Origin: Pseudomonas pudica
Lineage (GTDB): Bacteria; Pseudomonadota; Gammaproteobacteria; Pseudomonadales; Pseudomonadaceae
DNA length: 37,782 bases
Reading direction: 5' to 3'
Assembly (NCBI RefSeq): GCF_015680405.1
Contig: NZ_JADLJS010000046.1
Location: forward strand, 1-37,782
Part shown: positions 1 through 10,241 of the stretch, piece after piece
Position numbering within the stretch: the first letter of the stretch is position 1
Layout: the number at the start of each line of letters is the position of its first letter
The notes under the pieces: generated by a model
The model's input: only the letters and a program-made list of their open reading frames with translations
The model's database searches: none
Told to the model about the DNA's origin: nothing
Program-made: the position numbers and the translations under genes

Positions 1-168
1 TGGCACGGGCTTCGCCCGTGTTCGCGGGCAAGCCCGCTCCCACAGGGATCACGCCAGCTTTTAGAAATTGAGCAAGACAGTTGCTCCCACAAGTACAGTG
101 CAAGCCTCGGGGTTTGTACAATTCCTGTGGGAGCTGGCTTGCCGGCGATTGGGCCGCAAAGCGGCCCC
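1..168. repeat. REP pair downstream of ygiQ (left end of window)
   Basis: Two inverted REP-type arms. The left arm (about 20-46) carries TTCGCGGGCAAGCCCGC then TCCCACAGG and is preceded by the small hairpin CACGGGCTTCGCCCGTG (4-20). The right arm (124-168) carries CTGTGGGAGCTGGCTTGCC and ends in the hairpin GGGCCGCAAAGCGGCCC. No gene is visible in 1-173. The left edge may continue outside the window. Confidence 0.8.
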
Positions 169-173
169 CGAAA

Positions 174-2474
<2,301 letters not shown>

Positions 2475-2516
2475 GTCAGTGACCGGTTCTGGTGTGCAGG
2501 GAAATCGCGGGCGCGG

Positions 2517-2560
2517 AATATAGCACAAATTTTGACCAAATCCGACGATGGTTGTCGGAT
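2517..2560 (-). promoter_or_regulatory. Candidate ygiQ promoter (extended -10) with palindrome
   Basis: On the minus strand TGC-TATATT (2525-2517) is a good extended -10 about 40 nt before the ygiQ ATG. There is no good -35. In its place sits a perfect inverted repeat ATCCGAC-7 nt-GTCGGAT (2540-2560), which could be an operator. Promoter assignment is by eye and the regulator is unknown. Confidence 0.45.
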
Positions 2561-2575
2561 TCATGGGTTGCCTGT

Positions 2576-2673
2576 ACCGGTCTCATCGCCGGCAAGCAAA
2601 CGCCTCCAGGAGCTCCACCGGCCTCAAGGCAGTGGTCTCCTGTGGGAACTGGCTTGCCGGCGATGAGGCCGGT
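2576..2673. repeat. REP pair between dnaB and ygiQ
   Basis: The left arm (2576-2597, ending ATCGCCGGCAAGC) and right arm (2637-2673, ending GCTTGCCGGCGATGAGG) are inverted copies around a spacer of about 40 nt. The right arm ends 3 nt before the dnaB stop codon, so it may protect or terminate the dnaB transcript. Confidence 0.8.
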
Positions 2674-2676
2674 GGC

Positions 2677-4074
2677 TTATTCGTCGTCGTCGAAGTTGTA
2701 CATGCCCGGCGCAAGGTTCTCGAAGCGGGTGTACTTGCCGATGAACGCCAGGCGCACGAAGCCGATGGGGCCGTTACGCTGTTTACCGATGATGATTTCC
2801 GCCACGCCCTTGTGCTCGGTCTCGGGGTGGTACACCTCGTCGCGGTACACGAACATGATCACGTCGGCGTCCTGCTCGATCGCACCAGACTCACGCAAGT
2901 CGGAGTTCACAGGGCGTTTGTTCGGGCGCTGTTCCAGGGAGCGGTTCAGCTGCGACAGGGCGATGACCGGGCAGTTGAACTCCTTGGCCAGGGCCTTGAG
3001 CGAGCGGGAGATCTCGGAAATCTCGTTGGTCCGGTTGTCACCGGCCGAACCCGGAATCTGCATCAGCTGCAGGTAGTCGACCATGATCATGGCGATTTCG
3101 CCGTGCTCACGGGCTAGGCGGCGGGTACGCGCACGCATTTCCGAGGGGCTGATGCCGGCGGTATCGTCGATGAACAGCTTGCGGTCGTTGAGCAGGTTCA
3201 CCGCCGAGGTCAGGCGCGGCCAGTCGTCGTCGTCCAGCTGGCCGGAACGCACCTTGGTCTGGTCGATACGGCCCAGGGACGAGAGCATACGCATGATCAG
3301 CGATTCACCTGGCATCTCGAGGGAGAACACCAGCACCGCCTTGTCGGTACGCAGTACGGCGTTTTCCACCAGGTTCATGGCGAAGGTGGTCTTGCCCATC
3401 GACGGTCGGCCGGCGACGATGATCAGGTCTGCTGGCTGCAGGCCGCTGGTCTTCTCGTCGAGGTCGGTGAAGCCGGTGGAAACACCGGTGATGTCGCTGT
3501 CGGAGTTGAACAGCGTGTCGATGCGGTCGATGGCCATGGTCAACAGTTCGTTGACCCCCACCGGGCCGCCGGTCTTCGGCCGCGCCTCGGCAATCTGGAA
3601 GATCTGCCGCTCGGCGTCGTCGAGAATCTCTTCGGCGTTGCGCCCTTGGGGGTTGAAAGCGTTGTCGGCGATATCGGTACTGATGCTGATCAGCTGACGC
3701 AGGGTGGCGCGCTCGCGAATGATCGCGGCGTAGGCCTTGATGTTGGCTACCGACGGGGTGTTCTTGGCCAACTCTGCCAAGTACGCCAAGCCACCGACTT
3801 GCGAAGAAAGGCCTTCCTTGTCCAACTGCTCGTGCAGGGTCACCACGTCGAATGGCTGGTTGGCGTCGGCCAACTTGTGCACGGCACGGAAAATCAGGCG
3901 GTGGTCATGCCGGTAGAAGTCGCCATCCGACACCTGGTCCAGTACCCGCTCCCAGGCGTTGTTGTCCAGCATCAGGCCACCGAGCACGGCCTGTTCGGCC
4001 TCGATGGAATGCGGCGGCACCTTCAGGGCTGCAGTTTGCAGGTCAAGCTGTTCGGAGGTGGTGATCTCGTTCAT
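2677..4074 (-). CDS. dnaB: Replicative DNA helicase DnaB
   Basis: A 465-residue hexameric 5'-3' helicase that unwinds DNA at the replication fork. An N-terminal DnaG-interaction domain (about 20-120) is followed by a RecA-like ATPase with Walker A GRPSMGKTT (Lys228), Walker B MIMVDYLQLM and the DnaB pattern ALSQLNRSLEQRPNKRP. There is no intein and the length is normal. The ATG at 4074 (MNEITTSEQ) matches the family. The longer GTG frame at 4116 would begin inside the rplI terminator hairpin. No strong Shine-Dalgarno or promoter is obvious in the 25 nt between terminator and ATG, so transcription may begin further upstream or read through the terminator. Confidence 0.98.
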   Translation of the reverse strand: MNEITTSEQLDLQTAALKVPPHSIEAEQAVLGGLMLDNNAWERVLDQVSDGDFYRHDHRLIFRAVHKLADANQPFDVVTLHEQLDKEGLSSQVGGLAYLAELAKNTPSVANIKAYAAIIRERATLRQLISISTDIADNAFNPQGRNAEEILDDAERQIFQIAEARPKTGGPVGVNELLTMAIDRIDTLFNSDSDITGVSTGFTDLDEKTSGLQPADLIIVAGRPSMGKTTFAMNLVENAVLRTDKAVLVFSLEMPGESLIMRMLSSLGRIDQTKVRSGQLDDDDWPRLTSAVNLLNDRKLFIDDTAGISPSEMRARTRRLAREHGEIAMIMVDYLQLMQIPGSAGDNRTNEISEISRSLKALAKEFNCPVIALSQLNRSLEQRPNKRPVNSDLRESGAIEQDADVIMFVYRDEVYHPETEHKGVAEIIIGKQRNGPIGFVRLAFIGKYTRFENLAPGMYNFDDDE

Positions 4075-4099
4075 GGCCACGAAAGAATTCTGGAGGATG

Positions 4100-4142
4100 A
4101 AAAAGACAAAGGGCACGGCCTGTCGAAAACAGGACCGTGCCC
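4100..4142 (-). terminator. Intrinsic terminator of the rpsF-rplI operon
   Basis: On the minus strand a hairpin with arms GGGCACGGTCCTGT and ACAGGCCGTGCCC (4111-4142, one mismatch) is followed by TTTGTCTTTTT (4110-4100). It lies 45 nt after the rplI stop codon and before the dnaB start. Confidence 0.88.
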
Positions 4143-4187
4143 GATGTTAACCGCCTGACCCACAAGGAGCCAGCCAGTCAGCGCAGC

Positions 4188-4634
4188 TTAGGCAGCTACG
4201 ACGACCACGCGTACGGTGGCTTCAACGTCGCTGTGCAGGTGCACGGCTACGTCGTATTCGCCAACCTGACGGATGGTGCCGTTCGGCAGACGAACTTCAG
4301 CCTTGGCCACTTCAACGCCGGAGGCGGTCAGGGCGTCAGCGATGTCGTGGGTGCCGATCGAACCGAACAGCTTGCCTTCGTCGCCAGCGGTGGCAGTGAT
4401 GGTCACTTCCAGCTCGGCCAGTTGGGCAGCGCGGCTTTCAGCCGAAGCTTTCTTGTCAGCAGCTGCTTTTTCCAGCTCGGCGCGACGCTCTTCGAACGCA
4501 GCCAGGTTGGCGGCGTTGGCAACGGTGGCCTTGCCGAATGGCAGCAGGAAGTTACGGCCGTAACCAGCCTTAACCTTTACTTTGTCGCCCAGGTTGCCCA
4601 GGTTAGCGACTTTTTCCAGCAGGATCAGTTCCAT
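4188..4634 (-). CDS. rplI: 50S ribosomal protein L9
   Basis: A 148-residue L9, a two-domain 50S protein near the L1 stalk that affects frame maintenance. The N-terminal [28 protein letters not shown] signature is followed by a long charged helix (about residues 41-75, Glu/Lys/Ala rich) and a C-terminal rRNA-binding domain ([15 protein letters not shown]). The ATG at 4634 has GAGG about 9 nt upstream. It is the last gene of the rpsF operon, 20 nt after the membrane-protein gene, and is followed by a clear intrinsic terminator. Confidence 0.98.
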
Positions 4635-4654
4635 TTGGTAAAACCTCTTAACTT

Positions 4655-5518
4655 TTAACCTTCACCGTTCGCGGAGTCATTCCCCTTGGGGGACTTGCGA
4701 CCGCGAAAATCAATCAGGCTGTCGACAATGGCCAAAACCACCAGCAACGGATAAATCAGCTGCATGATCAGCGGCAACGTCACGTACATGCCCACCAGCC
4801 AGAAACCGGCCAGTCGCCCCTGTGCCACCAGCCCATGCATCAAGGCGATGCCGGCCAGCACCAGTACCAGGCTCGAGGCCGATGCCAGGACGATGAACTG
4901 CGGCCCGATGAACGGGGCCACCACCATCACTGCCACCAAGACCGCCATGGTCTGTTTCGGCAACTTCAGGGCGCGAAACTCGCGACCGAAGCCTCCAGGG
5001 TTGTACAACGCTGCCTGCCAGTAGCGCGCCAGCACCAGGGCCAGCACACTGAACAATTGCACCGTCACTGCTGTGGAAGCGACCAGCACAGGGCGGATCA
5101 GCTCACCGGAGAGCACCGGCTGCCCCTCGATTTTCGGCATGGCTTCGGCAAACGCCTTGGCCAGCACATCGAAGGTTTGCGCCAATGCCAGATCGAGCAC
5201 GAGGCTGAAAGCCACGGCGAACACGGCACTGACCAGCAACACCCGGCTCCAGGGATGCTCGGCGCGCAACAGCGCAGCCAAGCCCAGGGCACCAGCGATC
5301 ACCAGAAAGGTGATGGGATCGCCCATGACCCACACGGCCAGCCCGGCCAGCAGGCCGCCGGCGATGACCGTTGTAGCATCCTTGAACCCACGCCGCAGCA
5401 GCACAAGGCTGCCGGCAGCGGCACTCAACCAGAACAGCAGCGGCAGTACCGCGCTGATGACCACCACCAGGGTGGCCTGCACACGACCGCGCATGATGAA
5501 ACTTGCTAACGCTCGCAT
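4655..5518 (-). CDS. DUF2232-type integral membrane protein in the ribosomal operon
   Basis: A 287-residue hydrophobic protein with roughly six to eight predicted membrane segments (for example [32 protein letters not shown] and [21 protein letters not shown]) and a short charged C-terminus ([16 protein letters not shown]). It resembles the DUF2232/YybS-like family often found between rpsR and rplI in pseudomonads. Its function is unknown. The ATG at 5518 is preceded by AAGGG. The spacing to rpsR (33 nt) and rplI (20 nt) indicates co-transcription with ribosomal proteins. The enteric operon has priB between rpsF and rpsR and lacks this gene. Confidence 0.9.
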
Positions 5519-5551
5519 GCTAATCCCTTACTGCTTGTCGACGACCCGGTC

Positions 5552-5782
5552 TCAGCGGCCGTGGCTGTCGGTGTAGGGCAGCAGGGCCAGGAAGCGGGCG
5601 CGCTTGATAGCGGTAGCCAGCTGACGCTGATAACGAGCTTTGGTACCGGTGATACGGCTTGGAACGATCTTGCCGGTTTCGGATACGTAAGCTTTCAGGG
5701 TGTTGAGATCTTTGAAGTCGATCTCTTTCACGTCTTCAGCAGTGAAGCGGCAGAATTTACGACGACGGAAGAAACGTGCCAT
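5552..5782 (-). CDS. rpsR: 30S ribosomal protein S18
   Basis: A 76-residue S18, a platform protein that binds 16S rRNA as a heterodimer with S6. The sequence MARFFRRRKFCRFTAEDVKEIDFKDLNTL and the basic C-terminal part (RITGTKARYQRQLATAIKRAR) are characteristic. The ATG at 5782 has a strong GAGGAG site. It lies 28 nt after rpsF in the same operon. In other bacteria the S6:S18 dimer also binds the operon leader, and a matching structure is seen upstream of rpsF here. Confidence 0.98.
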   Translation of the reverse strand: MARFFRRRKFCRFTAEDVKEIDFKDLNTLKAYVSETGKIVPSRITGTKARYQRQLATAIKRARFLALLPYTDSHGR

Positions 5783-5810
5783 TTAATAGGCTCCTCTAAA
5801 GGTCCGTGGA

Positions 5811-6236
5811 TTACTCGTCAGCGTTATCGCTGGAGTCGCTGTCATTGCTGTCGTCGCCGTCGGCGGATTCAGCATGCTCAGGACGCTCACGACGCTCACG
5901 GCGCTCGCTGCGGTTTTCTTCAGCCTTCAGCATCTCGGACTGGCCGGTAACGGCTTCGTCGCGACGGATGACCAGGTTACGGATAACGGCATCGTTGTAG
6001 CGGAAGTTGTCTTCCAGCTCGGCCAGGGCCTTGCCGGTGCACTCAACGTTCAGCATCACGTAGTGAGCCTTGTGAACATTGTTGATTGCGTAGGCCAGTT
6101 GACGACGGCCCCAGTCTTCCAGGCGGTGGATCTTGCCACCATCTTCTTCGATCAGCTTGGTGTAACGCTCAACCATGCCGCCGACTTGCTCGCTCTGGTC
6201 CGGGTGAACCAGGAAGATGATTTCGTAATGACGCAT
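5811..6236 (-). CDS. rpsF: 30S ribosomal protein S6
   Basis: A 141-residue S6, partner of S18 in the 30S platform. MRHYEIIFLVHPDQSEQV and the RRQLAYAINNVHKAHYVMLNVE core are diagnostic. The C-terminal 30 or so residues are a low-complexity Arg/Glu stretch followed by an Asp/Ser/Glu-rich acidic tail ending ADE. This is the kind of tail that RimK extends with glutamate in Enterobacteria and Pseudomonas (family knowledge, not visible here). It is the first gene of rpsF-rpsR-DUF2232-rplI. AAGGAG lies 5 nt before the ATG and is predicted to be paired in the leader structure at 6242-6288. Confidence 0.98.
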   Translation of the reverse strand: MRHYEIIFLVHPDQSEQVGGMVERYTKLIEEDGGKIHRLEDWGRRQLAYAINNVHKAHYVMLNVECTGKALAELEDNFRYNDAVIRNLVIRRDEAVTGQSEMLKAEENRSERRERRERPEHAESADGDDSNDSDSSDNADE

Positions 6237-6241
6237 GAATG

Positions 6242-6288
6242 CTCCTTACGGGTTAGTAGTCTGCCAGCGAATCTGGTCAGACAAGGAG
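6242..6288 (-). promoter_or_regulatory. rpsF leader structure, candidate S6:S18 autoregulatory element
   Basis: Read on the minus strand: CTCCTT (6288-6283), then a stem GTCTG/CAGAC with one bulged A and CCAG/CTGG, loop ATTCG, then an unpaired 3' strand TACTAACCCGT, then AAGGAG (6247-6242). CTCCTT pairs fully with AAGGAG, which is the ribosome-binding site of rpsF. The 3' internal loop carries CCG directly above the SD helix, as described for the S6:S18-binding motif that mimics the 16S rRNA site. Pairing is seen in the sequence. Protein binding is inferred from the family. Confidence 0.7.
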
Positions 6289-6356
6289 TGAATGACACTG
6301 TATGTCTTGCACGGAGGGGAGGCACATGAGCGCCTGCCAGCTCGGCAAGGGGCGCA

Positions 6357-6385
6357 ATTGTAGAGAAGGCGAGGCGTACAAGCAA
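6357..6385 (-). promoter_or_regulatory. Sigma70 promoter of the rpsF operon
   Basis: On the minus strand TTGCTT (6385-6380), a 17-nt spacer and TACAAT (6362-6357) make a good sigma70 promoter. Transcription would begin near 6350, giving a leader of about 115 nt that contains the structured element before rpsF. Confidence 0.7.
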
Positions 6386-6431
6386 GGTGATTGGTGAATA
6401 TTTGAACAGCCGGAAGCACTTTATTCCTGCA

Positions 6432-6518
6432 CTGGCCCTATCGCCGGCAAGCCAGCGCCCACAGGTGCTGAACCCTGTGGCGCACCTGTGGGAGCTGGCT
6501 TGCCGGCGATAGGGCTGG
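6432..6518. repeat. REP pair between rpsF and rlmB
   Basis: Inverted arms CCTATCGCCGGCAAGCCAGC (left) and GCTGGCTTGCCGGCGATAGG (right) are perfect complements over 20 bases and flank CCCACAGG/CCTGTGGG tails. The element ends 13 nt before the rlmB stop codon. Confidence 0.85.
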
Positions 6519-6531
6519 TACAGGCCGAAGA

Positions 6532-7278
6532 TCAGCGCTTGGCCTGACGCTGACGCACAGCCTCGAACAGGCACACGCCCGTCGCCACCGACACGTTCAG
6601 GCTGCTGACACTACCGCCCATCGGCAACTTCACCAGAAAATCGCAATGTTCGCGTGTCAGCCGGCGCATGCCCTTGCCTTCCGCGCCCATGATCATCACC
6701 AGCGGCCCGGTCAGGTCCTGCTGGTAGATTTCCTGCTCGGCCTCGCCGGCGGTACCTACCACCCACAGGCCACGCTGCTGCAGTTTTTCCAGGGTGCGCG
6801 CCAGGTTGGTCACAGCCACCAGCGGGATCACCTCCGCGGCGCCACAGGCCACCTTGCGCACGACCGGCGTCAGGGTTGCGGACTTGTCCTTGGGCACCAC
6901 CACTGCCGTGGCACCGGCGGCATCGGCGGTACGCAGGCAGGCACCAAGGTTGTGCGGGTCGGTGACACCGTCCAGCACCAGGATCAGCGGTGGTGTTTCG
7001 GTGCGCTCGAGCAACTCCTCGAGCATCAACTCGCCCCAGACCTGGCTCGGGCTCACCTCGGCGACCACACCCTGATGCACGCCCTCTACCCAGGCGTCCA
7101 TCTCACGGCGTTCGGCCTGGCCGACCGCCACGCGATGTTCCGCGGCCAGCGCCAGCAGCGCCTGCAAGCGAGGCTCGCTGCGCCCTTCCGACAGCCAGAT
7201 CTGCTTGACCCGCTTCGGATGGTGCTGCAGCAATGCCTGCACGGCGTGCACGCCGTAGATCTTTTCCAGCTGACTCAT
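6532..7278 (-). CDS. rlmB: 23S rRNA (guanosine-2251-2'-O)-methyltransferase RlmB
   Basis: A 248-residue SpoU/TrmH-family (SPOUT) methyltransferase that 2'-O-methylates G2251 in the P-loop of 23S rRNA. An N-terminal substrate-binding domain (MSQLEKIYGVHAVQALL) is followed by the three SpoU motifs: DPHNLGACLRTA (Asn110, Arg116), IMGAEGKGM (195-203, Glu200) and LPMGGSVSSLNVS (218-230, Asn228). The start overlaps the rnr stop by 4 nt (ATGA), so rnr and rlmB form one operon, as in E. coli. TrmH-type tRNA methylases are an alternative, but the context favours RlmB. Confidence 0.96.
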   Translation of the reverse strand: MSQLEKIYGVHAVQALLQHHPKRVKQIWLSEGRSEPRLQALLALAAEHRVAVGQAERREMDAWVEGVHQGVVAEVSPSQVWGELMLEELLERTETPPLILVLDGVTDPHNLGACLRTADAAGATAVVVPKDKSATLTPVVRKVACGAAEVIPLVAVTNLARTLEKLQQRGLWVVGTAGEAEQEIYQQDLTGPLVMIMGAEGKGMRRLTREHCDFLVKLPMGGSVSSLNVSVATGVCLFEAVRQRQAKR

Positions 7279-9845
7279 GACTTGCTCTTGCGTGGCGCGC
7301 CGGACTTCGACGGGCCTTTACGGTGCTTGGTCGGCTTGCCGGAAGCCTTGCCACCCTTGTCCGACTTGCTGCTGGCATGGCCGCCACTGCGCGCCTCGCT
7401 CATCAGCGCCTTCTTCATTTCGCGGCTCTTGCGCACTTCGGCGTTACGCTGCACGGCGTCTTTCGGGAAGTACGCCTCGGCGGTCTCGCTCTTGCGGCTG
7501 CGCGGCTTCGGCGTGGCCTTGGCCTCGACCGGGGCTTGCTCGGCGTGGCTGGCAGCCGGTGCGGCGCCACGCTGCTTGCGGCCGATCGGGGCAGCGAGGG
7601 TCTTTTCCGACACCTCGAAGTCGATCTTGCGCTCGTCCAGATCGACGCGCATGACCTTGACCTCGATCGTGTCGCCCAGGCGGAAGCTGCGACCGGTACG
7701 CTCGCCAGACAGGCGGTGATGCACCGGATCGAAGTGGTAGTAGTCGCCCGGCAGCGCACTGACGTGCACCAGACCTTCTACGTAGATGTCGGTCAGCTCG
7801 ACGAACAGGCCGAAGCCGGTCACCGCGGTGATCACACCCGGGAAGGTCTCGCCCACGCGGTCCTTCATGAATTCGCACTTGAGCCAGTTGACCACGTCAC
7901 GGGTGGCTTCATCGGCCCGACGCTCGGTCATCGAGCACTGCTCGCCGAGCTGCTCGAGGGTGTTTTCGTCGTACGGGTAGATACGCGCCTTGGGGATGCT
8001 CATGGCGCCAGCACGCTTGACGTGCGGGGTATCTACCTTGGAGCGGATGATGCTGCGGATGGCGCGGTGCACCAGCAGGTCCGGGTAACGACGGATCGGC
8101 GAGGTGAAGTGGGTATAAGCCTCGTAGTTCAGGCCGAAGTGGCCGTTGTTCTCGGTGCTGTAAACCGCCTGGCTCAGCGAACGCAGCATCACGGTCTGGA
8201 TCAGGTGGAAGTCCGGGCGCCCGGCGATGCTCGCAAGCAGTGCCTGGTAGTCTTTCGGCGACGGGTCCTTGCCCTTGTGCAGGCTCAGGCCCAGTTCGCC
8301 CAGGAACGCGCGCAGCTTTTCCAGGCGCTCCGGCGGCGGGCCGTCGTGCACGCGGTACAGGGCCGGCACACCATGCTTCTGCAGGAATTCGGCGGTGGCC
8401 ACGTTGGCCGCCAGCATGCATTCCTCGATCAGCTTGTGGGCGTCGTTGCGCACGGTCGGGCGAATTTCCGCGATCTTGCGCTCGTCACCGAAGATGATGC
8501 GGGTTTCCTGGGTCTCGAAGTCGATCGCGCCGCGTGTGTGACGGGCCTCCACCAGCACCTTGTACAGGTTGTACAGGTTCTTCAGGTCCGGGACGACTGC
8601 CTTGTACTCCTCGCGCAGCGCCTTGCCCTCACGGGTACGGGAATGCTCGAGCATGCTGCTGACCTTGTTATAGGTCAGGCGGGCGTGGGAGTGGATGACG
8701 CCTTCGTAGAACTGGTAGTCGACCATCTGGCCGGCTTTGTTCATGGTCATTTCGCAGACCATGGCCAGGCGATCGACATGCGGGTTCAGCGAGCACAGGC
8801 CGTTGGACAGCTCTTCGGGGAGCATAGGCACCACACGCTCGGGGAAGTACACCGAGTTGCCGCGCTGCTGGGCCTCGACGTCCAGGGCCGAACCCAGGCG
8901 CACGTAGCTGGACACGTCGGCAATGGCCACATACAGGCGCCAGCCACCGGAGAACAGGCGCAGCTTGCCCAACGGCTCGCAATAGACAGCATCGTCGAAG
9001 TCGCGGGCGTCCTCGCCGTCGATGGTGACGAACGGCAGGTGGCGCAGGTCGACGCGCTTCTCCTTGTCCTTCTCTTCGACTTCAGAGCGGAACTTGCGCG
9101 CTTCCTTGATCACGTCTTTGGGCCAGACGTGCGGGATATCGTAGCTGCGCAGGGCAACGTCGATTTCCATGCCCGGCGCCATATAGTTGCCGATGACCTC
9201 TACCACATCGCCTTGCGGCTGGAAGCGCGGGGTGGGCCAGTGGGTGATCTTGATCTCGACGAACTGGCCGATCTTGGCACCGCCGTTGCGCCCGGCGGTG
9301 ACCAGCACTTCCTGCTGGATCTTCGGGTTGTCCGGGGTCACGTAGCCGATGCCGCCTTCTTCGAAGTAACGGCCGACCACACTTTCGTGGGCACGGGAGA
9401 TGATTTCGACCAGCACGCCTTCGCGGCGACCACGGCGGTCGACGCCAGAGACCCGGGCCAGGCCGCGGTCGCCGTCGAACACCAGGCGCATCTGCGACGG
9501 GCTGAGGAACAGGTCTTCGCTGCCATCGTCCGGAATAAGGAAGCCGAAGCCATCGCGGTGACCGGAAACGCGGCCGCAGATCAGGTCCAGCTTGTCTACC
9601 GGGGCATAGGTGCCGCGCCGGGTATAGATAAGCTGGCCATCGCGCTCCATGGCGCGCAGGCGGCGGCGCAGTGCTTCGATCTGGTCTTCGTCGTAAAGAC
9701 CGAACTCGGCCGCCAGCTCCTCGCGTGCGGCCGGTTCGCCACGGTCGGCGAGGCGCTGCAGGATCAGCTCACGGCTGGGAATGGGGTTGTCGTATTTTTC
9801 CGCTTCGCGAGCGGCCTCGGGATCGAGGGATTGCCAATCGGCCAT
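7275..9845 (-). CDS. rnr: Ribonuclease R
   Basis: An 856-residue processive 3'-5' exoribonuclease of the RNB family, which degrades structured RNA and takes part in rRNA quality control and trans-translation. The order is an N-terminal helix-turn-helix-like segment (20-80), two cold-shock domains (about 85-240), the RNB catalytic domain with the metal-binding aspartates in GEDARDFDDAVY (Asp279, Asp282, Asp284, Asp285), an S1 domain (GETFPGVITAVTGFGLFVEL) and a long Lys/Ser/Gly-rich tail. It is slightly longer than E. coli RNase R because of that tail. The ATG at 9845 gives the family N-terminus MADWQSLDPEA. The nsrR gene that precedes rnr in enterics is absent. Confidence 0.97.
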   Translation of the reverse strand: MADWQSLDPEAAREAEKYDNPIPSRELILQRLADRGEPAAREELAAEFGLYDEDQIEALRRRLRAMERDGQLIYTRRGTYAPVDKLDLICGRVSGHRDGFGFLIPDDGSEDLFLSPSQMRLVFDGDRGLARVSGVDRRGRREGVLVEIISRAHESVVGRYFEEGGIGYVTPDNPKIQQEVLVTAGRNGGAKIGQFVEIKITHWPTPRFQPQGDVVEVIGNYMAPGMEIDVALRSYDIPHVWPKDVIKEARKFRSEVEEKDKEKRVDLRHLPFVTIDGEDARDFDDAVYCEPLGKLRLFSGGWRLYVAIADVSSYVRLGSALDVEAQQRGNSVYFPERVVPMLPEELSNGLCSLNPHVDRLAMVCEMTMNKAGQMVDYQFYEGVIHSHARLTYNKVSSMLEHSRTREGKALREEYKAVVPDLKNLYNLYKVLVEARHTRGAIDFETQETRIIFGDERKIAEIRPTVRNDAHKLIEECMLAANVATAEFLQKHGVPALYRVHDGPPPERLEKLRAFLGELGLSLHKGKDPSPKDYQALLASIAGRPDFHLIQTVMLRSLSQAVYSTENNGHFGLNYEAYTHFTSPIRRYPDLLVHRAIRSIIRSKVDTPHVKRAGAMSIPKARIYPYDENTLEQLGEQCSMTERRADEATRDVVNWLKCEFMKDRVGETFPGVITAVTGFGLFVELTDIYVEGLVHVSALPGDYYHFDPVHHRLSGERTGRSFRLGDTIEVKVMRVDLDERKIDFEVSEKTLAAPIGRKQRGAAPAASHAEQAPVEAKATPKPRSRKSETAEAYFPKDAVQRNAEVRKSREMKKALMSEARSGGHASSKSDKGGKASGKPTKHRKGPSKSGAPRKSKS

Positions 9846-10000
9846 CAGAAGGGGTTCACCTTGGGGTATATAGATATGAATTCTGGCATAGGCGTATTGA
9901 AACCGGAAATGTCAGCCTTGGACAGCCCTACCGGCGTCTCCGGCGAGAAGGAATAGGCCTGCGGAATCAACAAGTTGAATTTTTTGAAATTTTTTTTGCT

Positions 10001-10036
10001 CGGGGGGTTTACAGCCCCCCGGACCGTCCGTATAGT
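10001..10036 (+). promoter_or_regulatory. Promoter of the tRNA-Leu pair
   Basis: TTTACA (10008-10013), a 17-nt spacer and TATAGT (10031-10036) are each 5/6 matches to sigma70 consensus, and the following bases are GC-rich (GCGC), as in stable-RNA promoters. The -35 forms the loop of a perfect 7-bp inverted repeat CGGGGGG/CCCCCCG (10001-10021). A T-rich tract (about 9980-9998) lies just upstream, where an UP-type element would be. Confidence 0.78.
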
Positions 10037-10116
10037 GCGCACCACAACGACGGACAACCCCGAAGTTGTAGTAGAGATGAGCGGCGCTGTAAAGCATCAA
10101 GTAATCTCGAATGTGT

Positions 10117-10203
10117 GCCCAGGTGGCGGAATTGGTAGACGCGCTGGTTTCAGGTATCAGTGGCTTAACGGCCGTGGAAGTTCGAGTCTTCTCCTGGGCA
10201 CCA
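10117..10203 (+). tRNA. tRNA-Leu (anticodon CAG), copy 1
   Basis: An 87-nt class II tRNA with encoded CCA. Acceptor arms GCCCAGG/CCTGGGC, D-loop AATTGGTAGA, anticodon stem CTGGT/ATCAG around loop TTCAGGT give anticodon CAG (10151-10153), which reads CUG, the main leucine codon in this GC-rich genome. The long variable arm TGGC-TTAACG-GCCG and the T-arm GTTCGAGTC are present. Confidence 0.98.
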
Positions 10204-10213
10204 AATATTTTCA

Positions 10214-10241
10214 AGTAACAGATGACCAAGGATCTGTTACT
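10214..10241 (+). other. Perfect 10-bp hairpin in the tRNA-Leu spacer
   Basis: AGTAACAGAT (10214-10223), loop GACCAAGG and ATCTGTTACT (10232-10241) form a perfect stem between the two tRNA genes. No T-run follows, so it is not a simple terminator. It may be a processing signal or a stable spacer RNA. Confidence 0.6.

Noticed and set aside
7323..9956. A long open frame (877 codons) on the plus strand across rnr
   Set aside because: It lies antisense to a fully conserved rnr gene. Its composition (rich in His, Gln, Arg, Val) is the usual result of GC-rich codon bias, and no domain is recognisable.
9845..10057. Minus-strand frame (70 codons) upstream of rnr
   Set aside because: It reads through the tRNA promoter and ends at the rnr start; low-complexity Lys/Asn/Phe content reflects the A/T tract.
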